A stretch of DNA of 64,000 nt from an uncultured Prevotella sp. (GCA_946614435.1 CAMOGW010000007.1:1-64000); one strand, 5' to 3'; shown: positions 35,061-45,468, counted from the stretch's first letter. The notes: a model not told the origin generated them from the sequence alone. Made by a program: numbers and translations.

Positions 35061-38000
35061 TGAGAACAGATCGCCTATACCGTCGAAGTCTCGCTTGATA
35101 ATGAAGCCAATGCCTTGTGTGTTGAGTGAAGAACGGGTGAAGTAGCGGTCGTTGGTCTGGTTGTACACTTTCAGTGCCAAGTTGCCATTCGGCCTTAGTA
35201 AATAACGAATGTCGAAGTCACCAATGAAAGTATGATTGGCACGTGTGGCATTATCGCGATAGCCGAACTGCCCATTGATGAGCAGACGGTTGTTCAGCAT
35301 GCGTCCGCTCACAATGCCTTCATATTCAGCATTGTGCCATCCTTCATTTCCTGTTGATATATTGGCACCGAAGTTCCAATTGTCATTCTTCACGACATGT
35401 GAAATCACTTCATTAATCTGGGTGGAAAGTGTTCCTGAGAGGAATGATTGCATTGCTAATTGCGTCTGGTCGTAGGTCTGTGAGCTGGCATTGTTGATGT
35501 CTTGAGTATAGAAGCGACCGATGCCGAGGAGGTAGAGCACTTGCTGATTCATTTCCTGTTCACTTGTGATAACTGAGCGTATCATCTGCTTTTCCTCACT
35601 ATTCACGTTAGGTATGTCGAGGTCGAACTCAATGCGTGGAGCACCGGCCTGTCCTAAGATATTCATGAGGCAGTTCACTCTTACCGTATTATTGGAGAAA
35701 GAATTGCCTAAGTTCAGATCGGACAGCGACACACCATTTACCGTGTGTATGGCTTGCAACTGCAGATTGGCTTCCATAGGTGCTCCGCCGAATACGATGG
35801 TTCCACCTTCCTTGAATTTGAAATTCTTCTTAATGATGTTCTGAATCGTAATGCCATAGGTGCCGCGTTCCACTTGATATGTGCCAAACATGTGGAAAGC
35901 ACCTTTGTTGTGGTAGGAAGCACGTATCATGCCCGAACCATTGAGCGTGATATAGTCACCCATCTTTGCATCCATAAGAAGTCGCACGGTAGCATCACTA
36001 TTGGCATTGATGCGGAAGTTGAGGAACAAGTCTGACGGGATGTCCTTTACTTTACTTTCCTTTTCCCCGGCTTCTTCAGTAGTTGAGGCTTTCCCCTTGT
36101 CTCTCCAAGTTATGAACTCCTGAGAACTCACGCTTCCGCCCGATGACGCATTATAGAAAAATGTAGTAGGGAGAAGAGGGGTGGCATCGATGTTGATTGT
36201 AACTTCCTTGGGCCGTCCATGCATATCAACATGTCCTGATGCAACAACGCTTCCGCAGAACTGTTCGTCTCCAAATTCCTTAAAGTCATACGCCAGCATT
36301 CTCTGTGTCTCAATGTCGAGGTCGAATGTCATGTTCGACAGATGCTCATGATGAATGCCTCCGCTGATGCTGGCCGTATTGCCATACTTATCGTAGATAG
36401 CAGCTTTGTTGAAACGGATATCGTTATGAACAAAATGTACGGTGTCGCGTACCAGCTTGTAAGTTGTTCCCAATGGAATGACATCGGCCTGCCCGTCTGC
36501 CACAAGTGTTCCTATCAGGTCCATTTTGCCCAAAGGTCCCACAAGTTTCAGATCTCCGTAAGCATGCCCTTCTATGTTTTTGAGGAAACTGCTTGTATAT
36601 GTCTTCAAGAACTCTATATGCGTACCGCGCCCTCTGATGTTCAGGTCTATGTCTTTACGTACAGGTGACACGTAGCCGTCGATAAGTGTCATGACTTCAG
36701 GACCATCTTCAGTCTTGGCATCAATGTCAATCTGTTGTCTTTCGTTGTTCCATTGTGCATTGGCATATAGCGTTCCCATTCTTCCATTCTCGAATGTGAA
36801 CTGGTCAACTGTAAGGTTAGTCCATGCTATAGGTCTCTCAAACAGTTGCGTAGCATAGACATTTCCAGTTGCCAAGCCATTGAACTCAACAGGATGGAAA
36901 TTAATGAGTTCCATGATATAGCCAACGTCCATCTCTTTCATATCCACAGCCAATGTGTCGGTCGGAGAGGCAGAGGCCACTCCGTCGATGGTCAGATGCT
37001 GTTGTTCATGCTTTACAGAGAATTCATCTACTATCAATTTCTTCTCTGAATAGAAAATATTGGACGGCAGAACATCCCATTTGGCTGCGCCCATTGTGAT
37101 ATGGGATGGCTGAATGTGTATGTGTGCTTGGGCTTTTCTGTTGTGATCACTATATAGCTGAGTGATGGCATTGAGGTTGCCTTGCATGAATATTCTGCCC
37201 TTGGCGTGATTATTCCAGTTCACACTTGTCTGCAGCCGATTGTCAGAGGCATTAGCCTTTAAGCCTATATCCATACCCGTTCCATTGTCCATGATTTTCT
37301 TGAGACTGATGTCACAAAGGATGCTGTCACTTGGCGACGTGAAGGCAACAACGGCATTCCTATACGAACTGCCCTTGTAAGTAAAAGCAGGTATGTTTCC
37401 TGTTATGCTTAGATTACGATTGGTGTCGTTGATACTACCACTCAGTGTCATAGGCTCATCAAGATTCACGGGAATATTGAGCAACTTTTGCATCCACCGG
37501 GTAGAATAGAGCTCAAGCTTGATGTCGAAGTCGTTCGTGACCCGATCGTTCATGGGGGGAAGTCCTGGCAGGGTGGGGAGATGAGCTCCCAGCACATTGA
37601 TGAAGCTCTGTGGCAAGGTGTCCCAGTTGAATTCTCCATTGAGTTCCATCGTGCCCATGTCTCCCTTGACCTGAAAATGATGTCGTTGTCCCTCAAAGCC
37701 AGTAGTGAGCTGAACATTCTTGATTGTAAACACGTCCGTAGAGTCTGCCATCGCGAAATCGTAGAGTGTGATGCTGCCTTGTGCATCATTCAGGTTGCTG
37801 GCAGTAATGTCGGTCGCAAAACTGGCTGTGAAGACCGACTTGCCCCATTTGTCAGACAGATGGAGTGTCAAGGGCGAAAAGTCTCTGACGTTTCCTTCAG
37901 CCTTTATCTTCATGTTCTTGCCCGTTTTCTTCCATTCACCATTAAGCATCGTCTTAATGTTTTCGTCGTCTATTTTCAGAACGCCGGTAGCAGACATTTG

Positions 38001-39428
38001 GTGGAAGTCACCATGCAAAAGATCATTGGTAAGGAGTGACGCATTGAGATTGATGTTCTGGTATGCATAATTCTTGTATTCGAAAGCAGGTATTTCCCCC
38101 ATCACGTTTACCCCTGTGCGGTCACCTTGAATATTAATATTTCCACTTATGTTGCCGAATCGTTCGTTGTTCAGCAGTCCTTTCAGGTCAATACCATTCG
38201 AAGTGAGATTGCCTTTGAACGCCTTGTTGGCATCTATCTGAAAGTTAGCCTCCAGATTTCCTATATCCGTTGTAAGAGTTGACGTGGCTTGCATGTCGCC
38301 TGTTTGCCATCCTTCAAACCGTCCGTGAATGTTCAGGTTGCCAATGTTTCCTAAAATCTCAGGAAGAGCGGGAATTTCGCTTTTCAGTAGGCGAAACGTA
38401 TTCTCGTTCATGGAAAACTGGTTCACCACAGCTTGCCATTCAGGATAGCTTTGGTCTAAATGCTCGGCCCATCCTGTAGCTTTCAGGGTGATAAGATTGT
38501 TAGTGGAGTTGATGATGACCGATGGAATACGGATGCTTTGCGAACTTCCTTGCACAAGGGTCTTGCATTCTATTACTTCGCGTACATTCTTTAAAGAAGG
38601 GTGCAGGAAGCTCAAGTCGTTAAGACAGACTCCGAAGGCTAAGCTGTCCACGCGATAGCGTAAAGTCTCTTTTAGGTGCTTTGCGTCATAATTCGCTTCG
38701 GCTTCATTGATGAACAAGGTTGACTCTGGCAGTTGGAGCTTCAGTTCTGAAAGTCGGCTACTCTTTTTTCCAGCCTCCAATTTGAGTGTAAGGCTCTTTA
38801 GCTTCAGTCCGCTAAGTTCGTTCAAAGCCAAGCGCTTTATGTTGACATTAAGGGTGTCTTCGTTCAATTCTTTAAGTATGATGTGTGCGCTTATGTTATT
38901 GAAACTCAGATGGTCAGTACTGATTTTGTCAAGTAAAGGAACGTCTCTTCTGTGATAGCTGATGCTTGAATGTCTCACAATGAGTGAGTTGATGCGCAGC
39001 TGTAGAGGAGCGCTTGAAGTAGTGTCTTTAGAGGCGAGCGAATCGATTACAAACTGATAGTTCGCTGGAGCTTCGGCATGGGTCTTATATAAATTAGCCT
39101 GAGCGCCGAACAGCTGAGCCGATGAGATGCTGATGCGTCCGTTCAGTAGGGCAGACCACTCGGCCCTTACCGATAGGCGACCTACGCGCAGCAAGCTTTC
39201 TCCTTGTTGGTCGTAAATGTGGAAGCCGTCGATGATAATGCGATTGAGAAACCCCAGATTCACTCGCTCCATCTGAACCTTTGTACCCAGTTTTTTGCCA
39301 ATCTCAGTCGCCACTTTATTGGCTAACTTCGTTTGGAAGGCTGGTATGTGGGTGAGTGTCATTAGCAAGACGTACAGAGCAATCAAGCTCCATATTAGTC
39401 CGCTCAGGATATGTCTAAGTATCTTCAA
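35025..39428 (-). CDS. TamB-like translocation and assembly module protein (DUF490)
   Basis: A 1467-residue AsmA/TamB-type protein. A single N-terminal membrane anchor (about 9-30) is followed by a very long series of beta strands, expected to form a periplasm-spanning groove, and ends in the DUF490 domain (VKNDNWNFGANISTG, LLINGQFGYRDNA, DFDIRYLLRPNGNLALKVYNQTN). TamB works with a BamA-type partner in beta-barrel assembly or lipid transport between membranes. The start is TTG at 39428: an in-frame stop lies 18 bases upstream and the next Met is inside the anchor. The Lys-rich C-terminus lies in a tandem repeat. No TamA gene is adjacent. Confidence 0.88.
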   Translation of the reverse strand: MKILRHILSGLIWSLIALYVLLMTLTHIPAFQTKLANKVATEIGKKLGTKVQMERVNLGFLNRIIIDGFHIYDQQGESLLRVGRLSVRAEWSALLNGRISISSAQLFGAQANLYKTHAEAPANYQFVIDSLASKDTTSSAPLQLRINSLIVRHSSISYHRRDVPLLDKISTDHLSFNNISAHIILKELNEDTLNVNIKRLALNELSGLKLKSLTLKLEAGKKSSRLSELKLQLPESTLFINEAEANYDAKHLKETLRYRVDSLAFGVCLNDLSFLHPSLKNVREVIECKTLVQGSSQSIRIPSVIINSTNNLITLKATGWAEHLDQSYPEWQAVVNQFSMNENTFRLLKSEIPALPEILGNIGNLNIHGRFEGWQTGDMQATSTLTTDIGNLEANFQIDANKAFKGNLTSNGIDLKGLLNNERFGNISGNINIQGDRTGVNVMGEIPAFEYKNYAYQNINLNASLLTNDLLHGDFHQMSATGVLKIDDENIKTMLNGEWKKTGKNMKIKAEGNVRDFSPLTLHLSDKWGKSVFTASFATDITASNLNDAQGSITLYDFAMADSTDVFTIKNVQLTTGFEGQRHHFQVKGDMGTMELNGEFNWDTLPQSFINVLGAHLPTLPGLPPMNDRVTNDFDIKLELYSTRWMQKLLNIPVNLDEPMTLSGSINDTNRNLSITGNIPAFTYKGSSYRNAVVAFTSPSDSILCDISLKKIMDNGTGMDIGLKANASDNRLQTSVNWNNHAKGRIFMQGNLNAITQLYSDHNRKAQAHIHIQPSHITMGAAKWDVLPSNIFYSEKKLIVDEFSVKHEQQHLTIDGVASASPTDTLAVDMKEMDVGYIMELINFHPVEFNGLATGNVYATQLFERPIAWTNLTVDQFTFENGRMGTLYANAQWNNERQQIDIDAKTEDGPEVMTLIDGYVSPVRKDIDLNIRGRGTHIEFLKTYTSSFLKNIEGHAYGDLKLVGPLGKMDLIGTLVADGQADVIPLGTTYKLVRDTVHFVHNDIRFNKAAIYDKYGNTASISGGIHHEHLSNMTFDLDIETQRMLAYDFKEFGDEQFCGSVVASGHVDMHGRPKEVTINIDATPLLPTTFFYNASSGGSVSSQEFITWRDKGKASTTEEAGEKESKVKDIPSDLFLNFRINANSDATVRLLMDAKMGDYITLNGSGMIRASYHNKGAFHMFGTYQVERGTYGITIQNIIKKNFKFKEGGTIVFGGAPMEANLQLQAIHTVNGVSLSDLNLGNSFSNNTVRVNCLMNILGQAGAPRIEFDLDIPNVNSEEKQMIRSVITSEQEMNQQVLYLLGIGRFYTQDINNASSQTYDQTQLAMQSFLSGTLSTQINEVISHVVKNDNWNFGANISTGNEGWHNAEYEGIVSGRMLNNRLLINGQFGYRDNATRANHTFIGDFDIRYLLRPNGNLALKVYNQTNDRYFTRSSLNTQGIGFIIKRDFDGIGDLFSRKRRDNNSKKK

Positions 39429-39477
39429 TCTGTCAATCCGAGTTTACAAACACTTTGCAGGGGTGTTTTTAGCGTTG

Positions 39478-39485
39478 CAAAAATA
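39478..39485 (-). promoter_or_regulatory. Candidate -7 element for the TamB-like gene
   Basis: Reads TATTTTTG on the minus strand, 49 bases before the TTG start; no clear -33 box. Confidence 0.45.
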
Positions 39486-39549
39486 CGATAAAATCTTGTG
39501 AAAGCTCTATTTTTATCCGAAAAATAAGGCACTTCTATCAAAAAAGTAT

Positions 39550-39557
39550 TAATTTTG
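39550..39557 (+). promoter_or_regulatory. Candidate -7 element for the nqr operon
   Basis: TAATTTTG, 42 bases before the nqrA ATG. The -33 region lacks an exact TTTG. Confidence 0.5.
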
Positions 39558-39599
39558 CAGCCGTTATAGAGAATAATAACGTTATTTCTAATTATTTAT

Positions 39600-40982
39600 A
39601 TGACAAATTTGATTAAGTTGCGTAAAGGCCTGGACATAAACCTTCAGGGGTGCGCTTCGGAAACAAAGATTCAATTGAAATCGAATGGCAAGTATGCTTT
39701 AGTGCCTGATGATTTCGAAGGTGTCGTACCGAAGGTCGTTGTTAAAGAAGGTGATCATGTCAAGGCCGGGGATGCGCTTTTTGTCAACAAGCAGTATCCC
39801 ACGGTTCGTTTCGCTTCGCCTGTTAGTGGAAAAGTTACCGCCGTAGAACGAGGCGAACGTCGTAAGGTGCTCTGTGTGAGGGTTGAAGCCGATGCCCAGC
39901 AAGAGTATGTCGATTTTTGTAAAAAGGATGTTTCAAAGATGGACGGTCAAGCCGTTTGCGAAGCGCTCTTATCGGCTGGTATCTTTGGCTATATCAATCA
40001 GTTGCCTTATGCTGTTTCCACCAATCCGGAAACGAAGCCTAAGGCAATTTTCGTATCGGCACTTCGTGACAAACCACTGGCTTGCCGCTTCGATTTTGAA
40101 GTGAAAGGGCAGGAAGACGACTTCACGACAGGACTTATAGCCCTTTCAAAGATTGCCAAGACCTATCTGGGACTGGGCATTCAGCCCGACCTTCAGGCAG
40201 AGCTGCAGAAGCGGCAGATTGAGAACTATGTGGAGCTGAATGTGTTTGAAGGCAAGTGTCCTGCGGGCAACGTGGGCGTTCAGGTGAACAACGTAGCGCC
40301 AGTGAACAAGGGCGAAGTGGTGTGGACGATAGGCGATCCGACGGTGGTGCTCTTCATCGGTCGCCTGTTCAACACGGGCAAAGTGGATTTACACCGCACG
40401 GTCGCCCTTTGCGGAAGCGAGGTATTGAAGCCGCTACATGTTGACATGCTGGTGGGCGAGGAACTTTCCACGCTGCTCAGCAACAGTTATGATGCAAATC
40501 ATCATGTGCGCATCATCAACGGCAATGTACTCACAGGCCGTAAGACTACGAAAGACGGCTTCCTTGGAGCTCATTCTTCCGAGATAACGGTAATCCCCGA
40601 GGGCGACGATGCCGATGAGATGCTGGGATGGATAATGCCTCGATTCAAGCAGTTCTCAGTGAATCGCAGCTATTTCTCATGGTTGCAGAACTGTTGGTTC
40701 TGTGGCAAGAAGAAGGCTTATGTAGCCGATGCCCGTATCAAAGGCGGTGAGCGCCACATGATTATGAGTGGTGAATATGACAAGGTGCTTCCTATGGACA
40801 TCTATGCCGAGTACCTTATCAAGGCTATCATCACAGGCGACATTGACCGTCAGGAACAGCTCGGCATCTATGAAGTTTCACCTGAAGACTTTGCCTTGGC
40901 AGAATTCGTGGATTCCTCAAAGCTGGAGTTGCAGCGTATCGTGCGCGAAGGGCTTGACATTCTAAGGAAAGAGAATAGCTAA
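39600..40982 (+). CDS. nqrA: Na+-translocating NADH:quinone reductase subunit A
   Basis: Peripheral subunit of the Na+-NQR complex, implicated in quinone binding. The N-terminus LIKLRKGLDINLQG and the biotinyl-like segment VVVKEGDHVKAGDALFVNKQYPTVRFASPVSG are typical. Later conserved stretches include NVFEGKCPAGNVGVQVNNV and NRSYFSWLQNCWFCGKKKAY. 460 residues is usual for Bacteroidetes. First of six nqr genes in standard order A-F with small gaps, a single operon. Confidence 0.97.
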   Translation: MTNLIKLRKGLDINLQGCASETKIQLKSNGKYALVPDDFEGVVPKVVVKEGDHVKAGDALFVNKQYPTVRFASPVSGKVTAVERGERRKVLCVRVEADAQQEYVDFCKKDVSKMDGQAVCEALLSAGIFGYINQLPYAVSTNPETKPKAIFVSALRDKPLACRFDFEVKGQEDDFTTGLIALSKIAKTYLGLGIQPDLQAELQKRQIENYVELNVFEGKCPAGNVGVQVNNVAPVNKGEVVWTIGDPTVVLFIGRLFNTGKVDLHRTVALCGSEVLKPLHVDMLVGEELSTLLSNSYDANHHVRIINGNVLTGRKTTKDGFLGAHSSEITVIPEGDDADEMLGWIMPRFKQFSVNRSYFSWLQNCWFCGKKKAYVADARIKGGERHMIMSGEYDKVLPMDIYAEYLIKAIITGDIDRQEQLGIYEVSPEDFALAEFVDSSKLELQRIVREGLDILRKENS

Positions 40983-41020
40983 TTCAAGAAATCATTCATC
41001 AATCAATCAAAGTAAAAATA

Positions 41021-42181
41021 ATGAGCGCTTTAAGAAATTATCTGAATAAGATAAAGCCGAACTTCGAGGAGGGTGGCAAGCTACATGCCTTCCGCTCGTT
41101 GTTCGACGGCTTCGAGACGTTTCTTTATGTGCCAAACGACACGGCAAAGACGGGCGTACACATTCACGACGCCATCGACTCGAAGCGCATCATGAGCATG
41201 GTGGTCCTTGCGCTGATGCCGGCTATGCTGTTCGGCATGTATAACGTGGGCTACCAGAACTATCTGGCTGCAGGCACACTGGCTTCGGCCTCGTTCTTCG
41301 ACTTGTTCGTCTTCGGATTCCTGGCAGTGCTGCCTAAGATTCTCGTTTCTTACATCGTGGGACTGGGCATCGAGTTTGCCTGGGCACAGTGGAAAGGAGA
41401 AGAGATTCAGGAAGGCTTCCTCGTCAGCGGCATCTTGATTCCGCTGATTGTTCCGGTCAACTGTCCGCTTTGGATACTGGCGATTGCCGTAGCTTTCGCA
41501 GTCATCATCGGCAAGGAAATCTTCGGCGGTACGGGTATGAACATCTTCAATCCGGCATTGCTTTGCCGTGCCTTCCTGTTCTTCGCTTATCCCACGAAGA
41601 TGAGCGGCGATCAGGTGTGGGTAGCCAACGAGAGCATTCTCGGCTTCGGCAACACGCTGCCCGACGGATTTACAGCTGCGACCCCTCTGGGACAAGTGGG
41701 GCAGGGGGCTGATGTGTCGGCCTCGCTCAGCGATATGGTTCTGGGCTTCATTCCCGGTTCAATTGGCGAGACCAGTGTCATTGCTATTGCGCTTGGCGCA
41801 ATCCTGTTGCTCTGGACGGGCATCGCTTCGTGGAAGACCATGCTGAGCGTGTTCCTTGGTGGCGGCTTGATGGCCTGCTGCTTCGAGAGTCTCGGCATGA
41901 CTCCAATCACATGGTATGAGCACTTGGTGCTGGGCGGCTTCTGCTTTGGTGCAGTGTTCATGGCTACCGATCCCGTCACTTCATGCCGTACAGAATGTGG
42001 CAAGTGGATCTACGGCTTTATTATCGGAGCAATGGCCGTCATCATTCGTGTGATGAATCCTGGCTATCCTGAGGGCATGATGCTGGCTATCCTGCTCATG
42101 AACATGTTTGCTCCTACGATCGACCACTTCGTTGTGGAGCGCAATATCTCGAAACGACAGAAGCGTGCTTCTAAACAGTGA
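41021..42181 (+). CDS. nqrB: Na+-NQR subunit B
   Basis: Multi-spanning membrane subunit that carries covalent FMN and takes part in Na+ movement. About ten hydrophobic helices are visible. The flavinylation motif Dxx(S/T)(G/A)AT is present as DGFTAAT (215-221), so Thr221 is the expected FMN attachment site; Ala replaces the Gly seen in many homologues. FGGTGMNIFNPALLCRAFLFFAYP is a strongly conserved stretch. 386 residues; 38 bases after nqrA. Confidence 0.97.
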   Translation: MSALRNYLNKIKPNFEEGGKLHAFRSLFDGFETFLYVPNDTAKTGVHIHDAIDSKRIMSMVVLALMPAMLFGMYNVGYQNYLAAGTLASASFFDLFVFGFLAVLPKILVSYIVGLGIEFAWAQWKGEEIQEGFLVSGILIPLIVPVNCPLWILAIAVAFAVIIGKEIFGGTGMNIFNPALLCRAFLFFAYPTKMSGDQVWVANESILGFGNTLPDGFTAATPLGQVGQGADVSASLSDMVLGFIPGSIGETSVIAIALGAILLLWTGIASWKTMLSVFLGGGLMACCFESLGMTPITWYEHLVLGGFCFGAVFMATDPVTSCRTECGKWIYGFIIGAMAVIIRVMNPGYPEGMMLAILLMNMFAPTIDHFVVERNISKRQKRASKQ

Positions 42182-42199
42182 AATTCTAAATTTTGAATT

Positions 42200-42886
42200 A
42201 TGAGCAAGCTAAATACAAATTCCAACTCGTACATATTTATATATAGTGCGATTCTTGTAGTGGTCGTTGCCTTCCTGTTGGCTTTCGTGTTTCAGATGCT
42301 GAAACCCATGCAGGATGCCAACGTGGCACTCGACGTGAAAAAGCAAATCCTCTACTCGCTCAATATTCGCAATCTCGACGGCGCTGAGGCCGAAGCCAAA
42401 TATGCCGAGGTGGTGAAAGCAGAAAAGGAGGTTGAAGGGCAGAAGGTCTATGAATGCCAGATTGACGGTCAGGACATCCTGGTTGCCAGCCTGAAGGGCA
42501 TGGGCCTCTGGGGAGGCATCAGCGGTTATCTGGCTATCGGCGAAGATGGCAAGGTGTATGGAGCCTACTTCAACCACGAGAGTGAGACCGCCGGACTGGG
42601 AGCTGAGATCAAGGACTCGCAGAAGTGGCAGGAGAAGTTCATCGGTAAGAAAATCTATGATGAAGACGACAATGTTGTGCTCTCTGTGGTGAAGAAAGTA
42701 GATCGTCCTGAGTCGCAGGTTGACTGTGTGACAGGTGCTACGCTGACCAGCAACGGTGTCGATGCAATGCTGAAAGAAGGTCTGAAGAATCTCTCGAACT
42801 ACTCTTTGGGCCAGTTCGTTGAAAGTGTTGTAGAGAAAGCAAGTGCCGATTCGGCTGATGTTGAACTTAAAGCAGAGGAGGAATAA
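42200..42886 (+). CDS. nqrC: Na+-NQR subunit C
   Basis: Membrane-anchored subunit with a periplasmic FMN-binding domain. One transmembrane helix at about 12-33, then the soluble domain. The motif DCVTGAT (175-181) fits the ApbE flavinyl-transferase consensus, making Thr181 the FMN site; LTSNGV follows as expected. The C-terminal 25 residues are acidic. 228 residues. No apbE gene is in the window, so the flavin transferase must be encoded elsewhere. Confidence 0.97.
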   Translation: MSKLNTNSNSYIFIYSAILVVVVAFLLAFVFQMLKPMQDANVALDVKKQILYSLNIRNLDGAEAEAKYAEVVKAEKEVEGQKVYECQIDGQDILVASLKGMGLWGGISGYLAIGEDGKVYGAYFNHESETAGLGAEIKDSQKWQEKFIGKKIYDEDDNVVLSVVKKVDRPESQVDCVTGATLTSNGVDAMLKEGLKNLSNYSLGQFVESVVEKASADSADVELKAEEE

Positions 42887-42891
42887 GGACT

Positions 42892-43515
42892 ATGGCATTA
42901 TTTAGTAAACAAAACCGCGAGGTGTTCTGCAATCCGCTCAACCTCGACAACCCGATTCTTGTTCAGGTGCTGGGCATCTGCTCGGCGCTGGCAGTGACCT
43001 CGCAGCTGAAGCCCGCCATCGTGATGGGACTGGCTGTAACCGTGATTACGGCTTTCTCAAACGTGATCATCTCCATCTTGCGCAATACTATTCCCAACCG
43101 CATCCGTATCGTGGTGCAGCTGGTGGTGGTGGCCGCGTTGGTGACCATCGTGAGCCAGGTGCTGAAGGCATACGTCTATGACGTGAGCGTAGAACTGAGC
43201 GTATATGTCGGCCTGATTATCACCAACTGTATTCTGATGGGACGTTTAGAGGCTTTTGCCATGATGAACAAGCCTTGGCCTTCTTTCCTTGATGGTGTGG
43301 GCAACGGTCTCGGCTATGCACTCATCCTCGTTATAGTAGGTGCTGTGCGTGAGCTTCTTGGACGTGGCTCCCTGTTGGGCTTTCAGATTATTCCGGATGC
43401 CTGCTACGACTGGGGATATATTAATAATGGTATGATGACCATGCCGGCAATGGCGCTCATCCTTGTCGGTATCGTCATTTGGGTTCACAGAGCATATTTT
43501 TATAAGGAGAAGTAA
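42892..43515 (+). CDS. nqrD: Na+-NQR subunit D
   Basis: Integral membrane subunit with about six helices, homologous to RnfE/NqrE in an inverted arrangement. Conserved cysteine-bearing stretches [10 protein letters not shown] and [15 protein letters not shown] carry the cysteines that hold the intramembrane iron centre shared by NqrD and NqrE. 207 residues; five bases after nqrC and two before nqrE. Confidence 0.97.
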   Translation: MALFSKQNREVFCNPLNLDNPILVQVLGICSALAVTSQLKPAIVMGLAVTVITAFSNVIISILRNTIPNRIRIVVQLVVVAALVTIVSQVLKAYVYDVSVELSVYVGLIITNCILMGRLEAFAMMNKPWPSFLDGVGNGLGYALILVIVGAVRELLGRGSLLGFQIIPDACYDWGYINNGMMTMPAMALILVGIVIWVHRAYFYKEK

Positions 43516-43517
43516 TT

Positions 43518-44144
43518 ATGGAACACGCAATAAGTTTATTCTTCAGGTCGATATTCGTCGATAACATGATATTTGCCTTCTTCCTTGGCATGTGCTCCTA
43601 TCTGGCCGTGTCGAAGACGGTGAAGACCTCTATGGGACTGGGCTTGGCTGTGACATTCGTGCTCACGGTGACGGTGCCCGTCAACTATCTGCTGCAGACG
43701 AAGGTGCTCGGCCCCGGCTGTCTTGTTGAGGGCGTTGACCTGAGCTATCTGTCGTTCATCCTCTTCATCGGTGTCATTGCCGGTATGGTGCAGCTCGTAG
43801 AGATGGCGGTCGAACGCTATTCACCTTCACTCTATGCCGCTTTAGGCATCTTCCTGCCGCTGATTGCCGTAAACTGTGCCATCATGGGTGCTTCGCTCTT
43901 CATGCAGCAGCGCATCCTGCTCGACCCGTCCAACACGCAAGCCATCACATCCGTATGGGATGCCCTCGTCTATGGCTTCGGCTCTGGCATCGGCTGGACC
44001 TTGGCCATCGTTTCTCTGGGTGCCATTCGCGAGAAGATGCAATACAGCGACGTGCCTCGTCCGTTGCAGGGATTGGGCATTACGTTTATTGTGGTAGGCC
44101 TCATGGCTATGGCCATGATGTGCTTCTCAGGGTTAAACATCTAA
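43518..44144 (+). CDS. nqrE: Na+-NQR subunit E
   Basis: Six-helix partner of NqrD, inserted in inverted topology. The matching cysteine stretches are [13 protein letters not shown] and [16 protein letters not shown]. The N-terminus [18 protein letters not shown] is typical. 208 residues. Identity is clear from sequence and operon position. Confidence 0.97.
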   Translation: MEHAISLFFRSIFVDNMIFAFFLGMCSYLAVSKTVKTSMGLGLAVTFVLTVTVPVNYLLQTKVLGPGCLVEGVDLSYLSFILFIGVIAGMVQLVEMAVERYSPSLYAALGIFLPLIAVNCAIMGASLFMQQRILLDPSNTQAITSVWDALVYGFGSGIGWTLAIVSLGAIREKMQYSDVPRPLQGLGITFIVVGLMAMAMMCFSGLNI

Positions 44145-44165
44145 TCTTAGGGAACTTAGAAGACT

Positions 44166-45434
44166 ATGATACAGTTTATTTCATATAGTATAGGAGTTTT
44201 CCTCGCCGTAATTCTCCTGTTAGTGTTTGTTTTGGTGGTGGCCAGGAAGTACCTGTCGCCCAGCGGAAATGTGAATATTGAAATCAATGGTACCAACACC
44301 ATCAATGTGCCGCAAGGCAATTCGCTGATGGCCACGCTCAACGAGAACGGCATCTTCCTGCCCTCAGCCTGTGGCGGCAAGGCATCGTGCGGCCAGTGCA
44401 AGGTGCAGGTGTTTGAGGGCGGTGGCGAGATTCTCGATTCCGAGCGTTCGCACTTCACTCGCAAGGAAGTGAAGGCCGGTTGGCGACTGGGCTGCCAGTG
44501 CAAGGTGAAAGGCGACCTGAAGATTCATGTCGATGAAAGCGTCTTGGGCGTGAAGGAATATGAGTGCACCGTCATCTCCAACAAGAACGTGGCAACCTTC
44601 ATCAAGGAGTTCAAGGTGCAGCTGCCAGCAGGTGCCCACATGGACTTCCTGCCCGGCTCTTATGCCCAGATTAAGATTCCTGCATTCGATTGCATCGACT
44701 ACGATAAGGATTTCGACAAGTCGCTCATTGGCGAGGAGTACTTGCCTTCATGGGAGAAGTTCAACATGTTCCCCCTGAAGTGTAAGAACCCTGAACCCAC
44801 CATTCGTGCCTACTCCATGGCAAACTATCCTGCCGAGGGTGACGTGTTCATGTTGACGGTGCGCATTGCCACGCCGCCGTTCAAGCCTGATCGCAGCGGC
44901 TTCATGGAGGTGAATCCCGGTATCGCCTCGTCCTACATCTTCTCGCTGAAGCCTGGCGACAAGGTGATCATGAGCGGCCCCTATGGCGACTTCCATCCCC
45001 ACTTCGACTCTAAGAAGGAGATGATTTGGGTGGGCGGCGGTGCCGGCATGGCTCCGCTCCGTGCGCAGATCATGCACATGACGAAGACACTGCACACCAC
45101 CGATCGCGAGATGCACTACTTCTACGGAGCCCGCGCCCTGAACGAGGTGTTCTATCTCGACGACTTCCTCAGTCTGGAGAAGGAGTTCCCCAACTTCCAC
45201 TTCCATCTGGCGCTCGACCGTCCCGATCCTGCCGCCGATGCTGCAGGCGTGAAATACACTCCCGGCTTTGTGCATCAGGTGATGCTCAACACTTATCTGA
45301 AGGACCACGAGGCACCCGAGGACATCGAGTACTACATGTGCGGCCCCGGCCCCATGTCGAAGGCGGTCGTTCAGATGCTCGACTCGCTGGGAGTTGAGTC
45401 GGAGTCAATCATGTACGATAACTTTGGTGGCTAA
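44166..45434 (+). CDS. nqrF: Na+-NQR subunit F, NADH-oxidising
   Basis: Electron entry subunit. One N-terminal membrane helix (about 5-27), a 2Fe-2S ferredoxin domain with Cys69, Cys75, Cys78 and Cys110, then a ferredoxin-NADP reductase-like part with the FAD motif RAYSMANYP and the NADH motif GGGAGMAPLRAQI, ending in SIMYDNFGG. 422 residues. Last gene of the operon, followed by a hairpin at 45469. Confidence 0.98.
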   Translation: MIQFISYSIGVFLAVILLLVFVLVVARKYLSPSGNVNIEINGTNTINVPQGNSLMATLNENGIFLPSACGGKASCGQCKVQVFEGGGEILDSERSHFTRKEVKAGWRLGCQCKVKGDLKIHVDESVLGVKEYECTVISNKNVATFIKEFKVQLPAGAHMDFLPGSYAQIKIPAFDCIDYDKDFDKSLIGEEYLPSWEKFNMFPLKCKNPEPTIRAYSMANYPAEGDVFMLTVRIATPPFKPDRSGFMEVNPGIASSYIFSLKPGDKVIMSGPYGDFHPHFDSKKEMIWVGGGAGMAPLRAQIMHMTKTLHTTDREMHYFYGARALNEVFYLDDFLSLEKEFPNFHFHLALDRPDPAADAAGVKYTPGFVHQVMLNTYLKDHEAPEDIEYYMCGPGPMSKAVVQMLDSLGVESESIMYDNFGG

Positions 45435-45468
45435 CAGGTTGCTGTCAGAGCACAGTATTTGCGAGGAA

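Noticed and set aside
34915..35145. Hydrophobic plus-strand ORF after rho
   Set aside because: It starts inside the rho terminator stem and is generated by T-rich tandem repeats antisense to the TamB-like gene; the Leu/Phe-rich sequence does not imply a real membrane peptide.
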